Shown: in pieces, positions 1 through 23,990 of the stretch
How positions within the stretch are numbered: the stretch's first letter is position 1
How the letters are laid out: each line of letters starts with the position of its first letter
NCBI RefSeq assembly: GCF_903995435.1
Contig: NC_067161.1
Location: 11,887,376 to 11,951,375, forward strand
Direction: 5' to 3'
Length of the DNA: 64,000 bases
Source of the DNA: Acomys russatus
Lineage: Eukaryota > Chordata > Mammalia > Rodentia > Muridae
Translations under genes and position numbers: made by a program
Notes under the pieces: generated by a model
What the model was told of the DNA's origin: nothing
What the model saw: only the letters and a program-made list of their open reading frames with translations
Database searches by the model: none

Positions 1-330
1 TCTATTGTAGCCTTGGCTATCCTGGACTCACTTTGTAGACCAGGCTCGCCTCGAACTCACAGTGATCCACCTGCCTCTGCCTCCCGCGTGCTGGGATTAA
101 AGGCATGCGCCACCACTGCCCGGCCTACACCTGAAATTCTAAGGGACCCAGAAAGGATAAACAGCTTGCCCAAAGTCACACAGCAAGCGTTAGACCCATG
201 GTTCATACTCTCCTGCCATGTCTATGACCTTGAGCCGGTACTTGTTCCTACCACTTCTGACACTGGCCCCTGTCCACCTCCCTCCCCGCCCCCCCCCCCC
301 ACCCCATGGGCAAGGTCATTCAGAGCTACC
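1..330 (-). repeat. B1 SINE at left edge, MIR-like fragment, poly-C tract
   Basis: Antisense B1 at 1-124, cut by the window edge. Then 150-235 resembles an antisense MIR (CCCAAAGTCACACAGCAAGC). A C-rich run lies at 284-305. All lie in the RNF151 intron after exon 3. Confidence 0.75.
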
Positions 331-1569
331 TTGACTTGTAGGCGACCAATGGTTTTCTGGAGTCTGTTCACCTGGACCATCTTTCTCCTTTTCACCTTTT
401 TTCTACAGCATGGACAGGTGTTTTGTCTAGAGGGTGATGTTGGAAGTGGAAGAGGGCAGGTGGAAGTCATATGGCTGCCAGAGCAAGCCTTCGTAGGGTA
501 ACCCAGCTAGTCCCTCCTTTCTGGCTGAAGGAGGCATAAAGGAGGCACTACAGTGAACTTTTGGCTCCCAAGCTGAAGCTGAGGGCTTCAGACACTAAGG
601 AGGGCACACACATGCTTAGTGTCCCAGATTTTGTAGCTGAGTCTTTTTTTTTTTTCCCCGAGACAGGGTCTCTCTGTGTAGCCTTGGCTGTCCTGGACTC
701 GCTTTGTAGACCAGGCTGGCCTTGAACTCACAGTAATCTACCTGCCTCTGCCTCCCCAGTGCTGGGGTTAAAGGCATGCACCACCACGCCCGCCCAGCTT
801 TTGTATCTGAGTCTTACAGCCTTTGGAACCCAGCATTTGTTAGACTTTCCCATTCTTGACCACACCCCCATCCTCCCATTTTTTCCCAACAGCACCTGGC
901 TAGCCACTGCAAGATGCACTTTTTGCAGAAGACGTGACTGCATGGCAACCTCATCGGCCTCTTGAAAACCCCATGGCAGATGGAACACAGGAAATTGCAG
1001 TCAGGAGGGCTGGTAAAGAGGTTGAGATCGTACCCACCACTCTGCAAAAGCCGGGTCAGCGTTAATGCCAAGGCTCCAAGCCCCTGCCCAAGCACTCATA
1101 CCAGCAGGGCACCTCAGCAATCTTTTGGTAGGGTGGCAAGCTATATAATGAAACCCAAAAGTGGATGTGGTGTCGCCCGCCTGTAATGCCAGAACTCAGG
1201 AGGCAGAGACAGTTGAATCTGAGTTCGAGGCCAGTCTGGTCTATAAAGGGAGTACAGGACAGCAAAGGCTACCCAGAGAAACTCAGTCTCAAAAAGCAAA
1301 CAAACAAACCAACCCAAAAAACAAAACCTCAAGTAGGAAGCCTGGAGGGGTCAACACCCACTTCAAGGATGAATCTGTAAGGGCTGACTCCCCAAGATTG
1401 CCAGTTCCTGACTGAAGACGCTGGACTGGCTCTGAAGCATACTAACTAGAGCCTTCTGAAAAGCTTCATTGCCATCCTCAGAGAAAGGACCTTTTCTGGA
1501 CCAATGGGTAGCTGTCTGGAATTGGGTGCAAATCTCAGAGCTGGTGAAAAGAGGCCAGGGGCTCACCAT
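1..1569 (-). CDS. RNF151: RNF151, RING finger protein 151 (5' part; continues past left edge)
   Basis: Three coding exons are readable on the minus strand: 1567-1569 (ATG only, followed by donor GTGAGC), 896-1041 (acceptor TTTTGCAG, donor GTGCTG) and 330-426 (acceptor CTCTAG, donor GTAGCT). Joined they give 82 in-frame residues starting MSGGYDLNLF. They contain a complete C3HC4 RING: C20, C23, C35, H37, C40, C43, C54 and C57, with the CPCCRK signature at the last pair. RING domains bind two zinc ions and recruit E2 ubiquitin-conjugating enzymes. RNF151 is a testis/spermatid protein linked to acrosome formation; that role is known from the family, not visible here. The TRAF-type zinc-finger and C-terminal exon(s) must lie left of position 1, because 1-329 holds a B1 and a MIR-like fragment. 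B1 copies occupy introns 1 and 2. The ATG-only first exon is the least certain part: its phase and splice sites fit, but no transcript evidence is available. Confidence 0.87.
643..794 (-). repeat. B1 SINE in RNF151 intron 2
   Basis: Full-length antisense B1 with a 5' poly-T on the plus strand, from GAGACAGGGT to CCACCACGCCC. Confidence 0.9.
1160..1322 (+). repeat. B1 SINE in RNF151 intron 1
   Basis: Sense B1, diverged, with an A-rich tail interrupted by C (AAACAAACAAACC). Confidence 0.85.
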
Positions 1570-2560
1570 GATCCGTGTCTGGACAGCAGCTCCACTGAGG
1601 CTAAGGACTCAGGAGCCTCCATTTCAAGCTCAGGTGGACCGACATCACAGTGGCATTGTCCAGCTTGGGCCAATCACAGCTCTGGTCCAGAGCCCACTGG
1701 GACCTGTGGCCACCTACCTTTTGCTTTCCTCCTTAGGTGTGGCAAGGGAGCTGGAACTCAGTCATCTTGGACCCTTGCTTTGGTTGACTGACCCCTGATG
1801 CCTCATCCAGTAACATCCCTCCACCAAGTCTCACCAGCAGGGGTCCTATCCTGTGAAAAAGCCCAGAGGTTTCCCCACACCGTGGGTAGACAACAGAGTT
1901 GTGGTATATTCGGTGTAGTGTAGTTGTCCACCCGACTTTTGGACATTACATGGCCCCCTTGGTATAAGAGGTGTTATTGGCTAGGTAACCCTAGTAACAA
2001 AGAATACAAAGTAGGCCTAAGGTTACAGCAATGGATCTGCTGTCATTCCCGGGGCCTTTCTTTTTAGCCAGGCAGGGGTGGTGTATGCCTTTAATCCTAA
2101 CAGACAGATCTCTTTGAGTTTGAGACATCGCCTGGAACTCTATTAGACCAGTCCTCTCTCCAGTGCAGGCCACCACATCCAGGGTTCAGCAGTGTAATCC
2201 TAGCATTTAGGAGGCTGAAATAGGGCTGCTAAGGACTGGAGACGGCTCAGTCTGCTCTTCCAGGGGCCACGAGTTCAATTCCCAGCAACCACATGGTGGC
2301 TCATAACGATCTTATTATAATGTGGTCTGATGTCCTCTTCTGGCATGCAGGTGTACATGCAGGCTGAACACTCGTGTGCATTAAATAAGTAAAAGCAAAT
2401 TAAAAAAAAAAAAAAGGAAGTAGTCTGCTAAGTTATAGGCCTTCCCAGAGTACACACCAAGACCCAGTCTCAAAATAAAAGCTGACCGCGAACTCACAAG
2501 GATCCGCCTGCCTCGGTTACCCACCCAGATGATGACTGCTCTAAAACAAACACACACGCG
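1570..2560. other. RNF151 upstream region and SINE remnants
   Basis: 1570-2060 is unique sequence, the likely RNF151 5' UTR and promoter with no clear TATA box or CpG island. 2067-2150 is a B1 remnant. 2228-2416 is a sense B2 with poly-A tail. 2420-2560 is unclassified, running into the SNHG9 3' end. Confidence 0.6.
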
Positions 2561-2579
2561 GCATTTTAAGTTAAACCAT

Positions 2580-2585
2580 TTTATT
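2580..2585 (-). terminator. SNHG9 polyadenylation signal
   Basis: AATAAA read on the minus strand, about 72 bases into exon 2 of SNHG9. Confidence 0.65.
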
Positions 2586-2724
2586 TGAGCAAAGAAGACA
2601 CACGAACCCTGCCATTCTCGCGAGTGAGGCTGCGACGACTTCCCGATCCAGTGGAACCTGCGAAGAAATGGCGTGGTTAGAATCGCTGGTACGAGACAGA
2701 CCACGAGGGAGGCGAGGCGATCCG

Positions 2725-2842
2725 CAATGTAGGGGCCTGGGTTTCACCCTCCCACACTGGGGCAGCGGGCGGTGAGCTGAGGCCCCTGTGGCTCTGGGCG
2801 CCGAATCTCATCCCCGGCCACAGGACAAAGCGGAGGATGATT
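2725..2842 (-). ncRNA. SNORA78: H/ACA box snoRNA, SNORA78 type, in SNHG9 intron
   Basis: Within the SNHG9 intron the minus strand can fold as two hairpins. The 5' one is closed by CATCCTC/GGGGATG. The 3' one is closed by GGGGCCT/AGGCCCC and is followed by a box ACA (ACATTG), ending three bases after ACA at 2725. The region between the hairpins has an H-box-like AGATTC that is not a perfect ANANNA. Such RNAs guide pseudouridylation of rRNA. The name rests on the known content of SNHG9. The 5' end is approximate. Confidence 0.65.
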
Positions 2843-3087
2843 TTCAACGAACGCCCGTTTACCAGAGCAACCGGCCGATGATGAGCGACCTACCTGAAAG
2901 GAAGAGCTGCAACAGGAACTCGTGGACGCCAGGCGGACCACAAGGCGCCCGCGCGAGCATTTATACTCCCTCCCAGTCCGGACTAGGTCGCGGCTTCCGT
3001 AAGGGAAAGTGCGCAAGCGCTGGCAGACGCAGCCAATCACAGGCTGCGAGTGATGTGCATGTCGAGATCTCGCGGCGCTTGGTGCAC

Positions 3088-3095
3088 TATAAAAA
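3088..3095 (+). promoter_or_regulatory. RPS2 TATA-like box
   Basis: TATAAAAA lies 25-30 bases upstream of the pyrimidine-rich start region at about 3116-3128. Exon 1 ends at 3140 with donor GTGAGT. Confidence 0.7.
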
Positions 3096-3303
3096 CTCCT
3101 TTCCGCACATCCTCGCTCTTCTTCTTCCTCGGGAAAACACGTGAGTCCGTATTAGCAGGTCACTGCTTTGCGGCCTGGGCTGTGGGAATCCGTGGACATC
3201 CGGGCAGCGATACCCTTGGGCGGAAGACGACCCCGTTTCGGAGCTCGGAGAGACCGCCTAGCCTAGGGTTCTGCTGACCTTCCTTTTTTTGTCTATATAG
3301 CAA

Positions 3304-5037
<1,734 letters not shown>

Positions 5038-5053
5038 GGGTTTTTACAAGAAA

Positions 5054-5059
5054 AATAAA
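5054..5059 (+). terminator. RPS2 polyadenylation signal
   Basis: AATAAA lies 17 bases after the TAA stop. The 3' UTR is very short, as is usual for ribosomal protein genes. Confidence 0.9.
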
Positions 5060-5256
5060 GTGGATTACTTCTATTAATGTTTGTTTGGTTTTCTATCTCC
5101 CTGGAATACTTCATCTTTGACTACATAGCTGTGGCTGGTTCCCAGTAGACTACTGTCATGGCTTGAACTCTCATCTGTCAGCCTTAGGGCACTGGAAGAG
5201 ATGTTGCAGCACATTCAACAGACACGAGAAACAGGCAGTGTGCAACTATCTATCAC

Positions 5257-5262
5257 TTTATT
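5257..5262 (-). terminator. NDUFB10 polyadenylation signal
   Basis: AATAAA on the minus strand, 24 bases downstream of the TGA stop codon. Confidence 0.85.
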
Positions 5263-5286
5263 TCGAGAGTCAACTGTCACTGGGTC

Positions 5287-7561
5287 TCAGGCGGCTGCAG
5301 TCTCTTTGGCGGCCCTTCTCTCTTCCAGCATCCTCTGCTTCTGCTTCGCCAGGCACTTTCTGGCAGAGTAATAGGCTCCCAGGTCGTGGTCTAGAAAAAG
5401 ATGGGGGCATGAAAAGCTTGTCACATGCCTGGGGATTTTAGTAAGCAGGAGCCCAAGCTCAAATCCACAGCTATTTCTGAACAAGTAAGGGATTGTAGTA
5501 GAGCTGAGTCACTCACAGCGGTCCTGGTAGGCTTTTGCCACCTTGGCGAACTGCTCCAGTTCCTTTGCGCAGTTCTGCTTGGTGTTCTCGCCCTCCCTCT
5601 GCTGACAGGCCTTAAGCCTTTCCTGGATGATGTTGACAATTTCCTGGTCAACTTTGCTGAATAAGGGATAGAAAGGAGTGCCTGTTTGCTGGAGCCATGG
5701 GAGTGGTGTGGAGGATGGGGGGTGGAAGGACCCAGAGGGTTCAGGAGACCGTCAAGACTGATAGAACCTAGACTCCTGTTCAGATCTAGTCAATGGACAG
5801 CTCATTCTCCATAGGGGAGGAGGTCCCCAATTGTCAGGTCTAGGGGAGGGAGGGGAAAACTGGGAAGATAGAAGCAAGGGGTAACATTTGGGATGGAATC
5901 TGAGTAAATTACAATAAAAATATGACCTGGGCGTGGTGGCGCACGCCTTTAATCACAGCACTCGGAGACAGAAGCTGGTGGATCGCTGTGAGTTCGAGGC
6001 CAGCCTGGTCTACAAAGTGAGTCCAGGACAGCCAAGGCTACACAGAAACCCTGTCTCAGAAAACAAAACAAAAAAATAATAACTTTGAAAGGACAGAGGC
6101 CTGCCTCAGCACAGCAGTGTCCTTCCCAGGAGAGTATGCAGGTACACCGGATAAGGCCATCCTGTGGCACCAAGTCAGTGTTCCCCTTTGCTCACTTACA
6201 AGTCCCTTCTCCACTGCATCTCAGCCTCAAAGATACACAGGATGTCACCCTCTTTGCATTCTGTGATGTCTGGCACGCGACGGTACTGTCGGTGATAGTA
6301 GTAGGTTCGGTTCTTGGCGTGTTGCTGCTCAATAAACTCTGTGAAGAGAACGCCTCAATCTCAGTGGCCTGTCAGCACATACGGCTTTAGGCTGGGTGTC
6401 TACAGTTCCAAGCTTTTACAAATAGTCAAGGTTAACAGCTACCACCTTCAGTTGCACGAGATCACACCTTATGCCCCATACTCAGCTGAAAATGGAAGAA
6501 CATGCCCACCTACCCCATGGTACCCGGGGCTTGAGTAGACAAGGAGGCTCCATTAAGAATTCAGACTACTAAACCGGGCGTGGTGGCGCACGCTTTTAAT
6601 CCCAGCACTCGGGAGGCAGAGGCAGGTGGATCGCTGTGAGTTCGAGGCCAGCCTGGTCTACAAAGTGAGTCCAGGACAGCCAAGGGTACACAGAGAAACC
6701 CTGTCTCACAAAAACAAAAACAAAACAATAAAACCCTTTTTGCACCACTTTGCACGGGTGAAACTGGCCACCCTGACCATGCAGATGGACAGTAACTTGT
6801 CCACTTCAACAAGCGTTTATTGACCCACTACCGTGCACATCAAGGAAAGCGCCTTGCAGGTGTGTTAATTCCCGACCACTATCAGCTTTTTTGTATTTGT
6901 TTTGTTTTAGAAACAGGGTTTTCCCTAAGTGGCCCTGGCTATCATGGAATTTGCTATGTAGACCAGGCTGGCCTTGAACCCAAAGATTCACCTGCCTCTG
7001 CCTCCCCCAGTGCTGGGATTAAAGGTGTACACCACCACCACCTAAAAGGGCAACCGGGGTCGAGAGTAGCCAGGTTTTACTGAGGGCAGAAAGAATTATG
7101 GTCCGGGAGTAGTCCTGGGAAGAAGTGGATTATCTCACGGTGCAGCAGGGGCGAAGGGAGGTCCCCAGAAGTGGTCTGGGGTGCATCTAGGAAACAAACG
7201 GGGGGGCGGCTCGGGGCGTTTCCGGGTATCTCGGATAAGGCCGAGGGTGTCCTAGGTGCACTGGGGAGGTTAAGAAACGATTTGGATTCGGGGTCTCCGG
7301 GTGCGGAATAGCGACGTGCTATTGGGTGGTGGTTCCGGGGGGGCGGGAACTGAACGTGGGATCCGTGGGGTACCGGGATCTCCACTGAGCGGAAAGATTC
7401 CTAGACCCTGTACCTCTCACGAGGGTCACGGGCCGGTCCACGACGAGCTCATAGGCCTTCATCAAGTAGGTGATGGGGTTGGGGAGCGAGGTCTGCGGCG
7501 AGGGAGCTGGCGTGCGGCGCGGGGGCTCGGGGTACACATCCTTGTCCCAAGAGTCCGGCAT
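5287..7561 (-). CDS. NDUFB10: NADH:ubiquinone oxidoreductase subunit B10 (PDSW)
   Basis: Four coding exons on the minus strand: 7414-7561 (ATG at 7559-7561; donor GTACAG), 6200-6338, 5517-5656 and 5287-5390 (stop TGA at 5287-5289). The sum is 531 nt, giving 176 aa. The protein begins MPDSWDKDVYPEPP, the motif behind the name PDSW, and has four conserved cysteines, C77 and C84 (C-x6-C) and C113 and C125 (C-x11-C). These match the disulfide cysteines of the human protein. It is an accessory subunit of mitochondrial complex I on the intermembrane-space side of the membrane arm, imported by the CHCHD4/MIA40 route; there is no cleavable presequence. Relative to human there is a six-residue insertion after the N-terminal Pro-rich segment and a slightly shorter C-terminus. 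B1 copies lie in introns 1 and 2. The gene converges on RPS2, with about 160 bp between the two 3' ends. Confidence 0.97.
5700..6079 (+). repeat. NDUFB10 intron 2 with B1
   Basis: 5660-5920 is unique intron sequence; 5925-6079 is a sense B1 with a (CA5)-type tail. Confidence 0.85.
6573..7043. repeat. Two B1 SINEs in NDUFB10 intron 1
   Basis: Sense B1 at 6573-6731 and antisense, more diverged B1 at 6886-7043. Between them, 6800-6850 (TTTATTGACCCACTACCGTGC) resembles an old L2/MIR3 type fragment. Confidence 0.8.
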
Positions 7562-7720
7562 GGCTTAAGCAAGCCCTCTCGGTCGACCTTCCCTCTCACT
7601 GCACCACTGGACGGCTCGGCCAGCTAAGGACGCGGGGACCTCTACGCCTGCGCCGAAAGGCAGCAGGTGCGTCTGCGCAGTAGGCAGCCGCGAGGCACCA
7701 CGGGATCGTGGTTCGTCTCT
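7100..7720 (-). promoter_or_regulatory. NDUFB10 CpG-island promoter with NRF-1-like sites
   Basis: CpG-rich block over exon 1 and upstream. Two GCGCAGGCG-like or GCGCAGACG-like elements lie at 7643-7654 and 7668-7680, about 85-120 bp upstream of the ATG. They resemble the palindromic NRF-1 consensus common in nuclear genes for respiratory-chain subunits. No TATA box was seen. Confidence 0.6.
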
Positions 7721-8410
7721 CCGGCGCCCCCTTGTGGTTCCCAAGGCACCGTAGCATTCTGGTTTTGTTGGACAGAGACCACCAGATTCCTGGAAATGCT
7801 TTGCTCTGACCTATCAGCTAAGTTAGCAGGGAACAAGGTAAAAATGGCTTGGAAAAAGCACGCAAGTCAACGACTAATAGAAACACTAAACGCCCTCACT
7901 ATTCCAGGAAGCCATTCTGGACTGCCCAGCCCTCTGGCCTGCTATGGCTTCTGCTTAGGTGCCTCAGGGGCTGGTGGCCTTCTCTGGAGAGGCAGGGCTT
8001 GTCCCGTTATGGTCCATGGGGAAATAGAGTCTCCTACCCTTGGCACAGAGTGCTTTTCCCTGGTTGTGTTCTGGTCTTGAACTCTTGTGAACTGTCCACT
8101 GTCCAAACTCTTGAGTTGATGTGTTTAGAACCTAGCTTTTGCAGTCTGGGTAGTGGAAACCTTTTCCTATCTGCCGTCTGGGTGCTGGTCACCTCCTGCC
8201 AGAGCTGGGGACTAAGAACACAGCTACTCACTGCAGGGACTTATCATGATCTAGTATTACCCAAACATTAGTTTACGACACTGAACTCAGTGGGCATAGA
8301 ATCTTAGTGTCTAACGCAAAACCATTACCCCTGAGGGGCATCTTACACCTAGTGGACTTAGTGGTTCTACAGCTACAGAACCTTGATCCTGTAACAATAG
8401 ACTCAGGACT
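7720..8410. other. Unique intergenic sequence upstream of NDUFB10
   Basis: No repeat, RNA gene or conserved ORF recognised in this stretch. Confidence 0.5.
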
Positions 8411-8419
8411 GAGAAAATA

Positions 8420-8583
8420 ATGTGCACGCCTTTAATCCTAGCACTTGGGAACAGAGGCAGGTGGATCTCTGAGTTCCAGGACAGCCAAGGTTACACTGAG
8501 AAATGCTGTCTGGAAGAAGAAGAAGAAGAAGAAGAAGAAGAAGAAGAAGAAGAAGAAGAAGAAGAAGAAGAAGAAGAAGAAGA
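8420..8583. repeat. B1 fragment with expanded (GAA)n tail
   Basis: Sense B1 fragment (8420-8514) followed by about 23 AGA/GAA units (8515-8583). The triplet probably grew from the B1 A-rich tail. Confidence 0.9.
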
Positions 8584-8804
8584 GAGATAACACAGGGGCA
8601 CAACCAAACCTGTAGTTAGAGCTACACAAGGAACTGCGTTGGGATGATCATTTGAATCCAGGAGTTCAAGACCAGCTTGGGGAGCCATTTATATAGTTTT
8701 ATACCTGTACACTTGCTATTTTGGTGGGCAAGTCAGAAAGATTGCCATGAGTTCAAGGCCATGATGGGCTATAATGGGAGACCTTTTCTCAAAAGAAAAA
8801 GAAG

Positions 8805-8968
8805 GGGACAGGTCGTGGTGGCGCACGCCTTTAATCCCATCACTCGGGAGGCAGAGGCAGGCAGATCATTGTGAGTTCGAGGCCAGCCTGGTCTACAAAG
8901 TGAGTCCAGGACAGCCAAGGTTACACAGAGAAATCTGTTTCCAAAAAAATAAAAACAAAAACCAAACC
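8805..8968 (+). repeat. B1 SINE
   Basis: Full-length sense B1 with A/C-rich tail. Confidence 0.9.
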
Positions 8969-8994
8969 ACCAAAGGGGGAAAAGAAAAAAAAGA

Positions 8995-9196
8995 AGGGGC
9001 TAGAGAGATGGTTTAGCAGTTGAGAGGTCAGGGCTGGTGAGATGGCTCAGAGGTTAAAGGCACTGGCTGCTCCTCCAGAAGTCCTGAGTTCAGTTCCCAA
9101 CAACCACATGGTGGCTCACAACCATCTATAATGAGATCTGGTGCCATCTTCTGGTGTGTAGGTGTACATGCAGACGGAGCACTGTATACAGAAGGA

Positions 9197-9247
<51 letters not shown>

Positions 9248-9430
9248 GTGAGAGGTCTTCCAGAGGACTTGGGTTTGATGCCCACCACTCACACAGTGGT
9301 TCATAACTGTTGGTAACTTCAGTTCCAAAGAATCTGATGTCCTCTTCTGGCCTTCAAGGACACGGTACACAAGTGGTGCACAGACATACAAACAGGCAAA
9401 ACACCCATACACATAAAATAAAATAAACTT
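8995..9430 (+). repeat. B2 nested inside an older B3, with (GAAA)n tail
   Basis: An older B3-like SINE (8995-9029 plus 9249-9430) is split by a younger B2 (9031-9190) ending in a GAAA microsatellite (9191-9247). The 9 bp TGAGAGGTC flanks the insert at 9021-9029 and 9249-9257 as a target-site duplication. Confidence 0.88.
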
Positions 9431-9448
9431 TAATTTTAAAAAAGGAAA

Positions 9449-9962
9449 ACGCCTGGCAGTGGTGGCATATGCCTTTAATCCCAGCACTCAGGAGGCAAAT
9501 GCAGGTGGATCTCTGTGAGTTCCAGGCTAGCCTGGTCTACAGATCGAGTTCCAGAACAGCCAAGTTGACACAGCGAAACCCTGCCTCAAAACCCCAAAAC
9601 AAACAAACACTTCCACAAACAAAGCAAAACAAAACCATACCAAAAAAACAACAACAAAGGAAGAAAGAAAAAAGAAAGAAACTAGAAGAGGCCTTGAAAG
9701 AATTCTGTTCACTGGCTTGCTCTTCAGGGCTGATTCAGCCTGCTCTCTCATGGAACCTGGTACCACCCACAGTGGGCTGCATCCTCTGACATCAGTTATT
9801 AATCAAGAAAAAACTTTTTTTTTTTTGAGACACGGTTTCTCTGTGTAGCCCTGCCTGTCCTGGACTCACTTTGTAGACCAGGCCGGCCTCGAACTCACAG
9901 CGATCCACCTGCATCTGCCTCCCGAGCGTCGGGATTAAAGGTGTGTGCCACTACGCCCAACT
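9449..9962. repeat. B1 (+), rodent repeat fragment, B1 (-)
   Basis: Sense B1 9449-9605 with a long A-rich tail to about 9685. 9705-9812 is a piece of the same rodent interspersed repeat seen at 25455-25848. Antisense B1 9813-9962. Confidence 0.8.
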
Positions 9963-10404
9963 ACATTTTTTATTTTATGGTATTATCTTTTGTGTAGAAG
10001 TGTTCTGCCTGTATATATGTCTTCGCCCCACATGCATGGCAGTGTCCATGGAGGCCAAAAGATGTCGGATCCCCAGAGGCTGGAGTTACAGACAGTTGTG
10101 AGTCATCATGTTAGTGCTGGGAACTGAACCTGAGTCCTTAGGGATACCAGCCAGAGCTTTTAAATGCTGACCTGTCACTCCAGAGTCAATCATGGTGTCC
10201 TTATTGCAGCAATAGAGAACTCTAGCTCTTTTTTTTTTTTTTAAGATTTATTTTATTCATGACATATGAGTGCTTTATCTGCAGAAGAGGGCACCAGATC
10301 TCATTGTAGATGTTTGTGAGCCACCATGTGGTTGCTGGGAATTGAACTCAGGACCTCTGGAAGAGCAGGTGGCGCTCTTAACCACTGAGCCATCTCTCCA
10401 ACCC
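9963..10404 (-). repeat. B3-like and B2 SINEs upstream of RPL3L
   Basis: Antisense B3-like element 9963-10170. Antisense B2 10231-10404 is flanked by a perfect 16 bp duplication (GAGAACTCTAGCTCTT at 10215-10230 and 10405-10420). Confidence 0.88.
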
Positions 10405-10420
10405 GAGAACTCTAGCTCTT

Positions 10421-10787
10421 ACAACTCTCAGGATAGGAGACCTCCTTACCAGATTCAGATTTTCCTTCTGGCTGTAGCCTAAGAACAGGACCCCTTATCA
10501 GGCCACAGTGGTCCTTGTCCTTAAAGAGTCATCACCCAGTCCCCAGGACCACGGAAGAAAAAAAATGCTATCCCCGGCCCCAGGTGTTCTCACCACTGCA
10601 GGCTGCCCAGCTAGTGCCCCTCCCAAGTTTCTTCCTGGCATCAAAATTCATGCTGGGTACAAGAGCTGGCCAAGGAGCCTGCCAGGTGCTAAATCTGGGA
10701 TCTGGCAGCTGAGTGTACGGGCCCTGTCATTCGACCTCTGGGGCCTGGTGAGGAGGCTCAGTCCTGACCAGCCAGCCGGGATCCACC
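10421..10787 (+). promoter_or_regulatory. RPL3L 5' flank, probable promoter
   Basis: Repeat-free region directly upstream of the ATG. It contains CAGCTG at about 10707 and other E-box-like sites, which would suit striated-muscle expression. No TATA box or CpG island is visible. Assignment is from position only. Confidence 0.4.
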
Positions 10788-23204
<12,417 letters not shown>

Positions 23205-23261
23205 CATGTCCGGAATGACGTACACTTGGGAGTGCTCCTGCTGTCTTTGTCTTTTTTGTTC

Positions 23262-23267
23262 AATAAA
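23262..23267 (+). terminator. RPL3L polyadenylation signal
   Basis: AATAAA 58 bases after the stop codon. An antisense B1 begins about 20 bases further on. Confidence 0.88.
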
Positions 23268-23286
23268 GTTCTGAGACAGCTCTTTT

Positions 23287-23440
23287 TTTTTTCTTTTCCC
23301 GTTTCTTTCAAGACCAGGTTTCTCTGTGTAGCCTTGGCTGTTCGTGACTCGCTTTGTAAACCAGGCTGGCCTCGAACTTAGAGCGACCCACCTGCCTCTG
23401 CCTCCCAAGTGCTGGAATTAAAGGCGTGCGCCACCACACA
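23287..23440 (-). repeat. B1 SINE just after the RPL3L 3' end
   Basis: Antisense B1 beginning about 20 bases after the AATAAA. Confidence 0.88.
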
Positions 23441-23519
23441 ACTCTTTCACACTCCCTGGGAGGCATGAGGCAACTCTTAAGCCTGGGTCAGAGAGTTAGG
23501 GGGTCCCAAACACGGGCCG

Positions 23520-23990
23520 ACTGTCCCAGGGCGCAAGGTTTGGCGCCGGATTAGGAAGGACTAGGCCTACAGCTGGGTGGATGTGCGTCCACCCTAGTTG
23601 CACAAAAGTAACAGCTATCCTAAGGCCGAGCCGCTCAACCGGAGCGCCACAAGAACCGGCGAAGCTTCACGGAGGCGGGCGGGGCCTTTTGGAGGCGGAA
23701 GTGAGAACCTGATCCGGGGAAGGGCTTGGTCAGATGGGTGGAGTTTAGGGCCTACAGGAAGAGAGGCTCCTCGGGGGCGGGGCTGCTAGGAGGCGGGGTG
23801 TAGGGATTCCGAGAGTGACTGTTCTTCTCTAGGGGCGGGGCTTAGGGCGAACTGGGAAGTGATTGGTCATTGGGAAGGGGAAGGGTTCGAGCTCAGATCT
23901 GAGAAATTTAGACGTCCCGGTGGGGAACTTTTGCCTGTCCGTGTCGCAGCCATGTCATTCTGCAGCTTCTTCGGAGGCGAGGTTTTCCAG
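23520..23990 (+). promoter_or_regulatory. MSRB1 CpG-island promoter
   Basis: GC-rich segment with several GGGCGGGG-type Sp1 boxes (around 23678-23687, 23772-23780 and 23832-23840) and many CpGs, ending at the MSRB1 start codon. No TATA box is evident. The RPL3L poly(A) signal lies only about 685 bp upstream of the MSRB1 ATG. Confidence 0.65.

Larger units (their letters stand above)
2560..2936 (-). ncRNA. SNHG9: SNHG9, small nucleolar RNA host gene 9
   Basis: This is a short two-exon, apparently non-coding transcription unit. A TATA-like box lies on the minus strand near 2958-2965. Exon 1 runs from about 2936 to 2894 and includes a pyrimidine-rich TOP-like stretch just before donor GTAGGT. 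The intron is 2658-2893, with acceptor CTTCGCAG. Exon 2 runs from 2657 to an AATAAA on the minus strand (2580-2585), so cleavage is expected near 2560. The intron carries an H/ACA snoRNA. Position and orientation, divergent from RPS2 and next to RNF151, match mammalian SNHG9. The exact start site is inferred from the distance to the TATA box. No conserved ORF was seen across the two exons. Confidence 0.75.

Noticed and set aside
8403..8688. Long homopolymeric Leu, Phe or Ser ORFs
   Set aside because: Frames of the GAA microsatellite at 8515-8583; no start context or family support.
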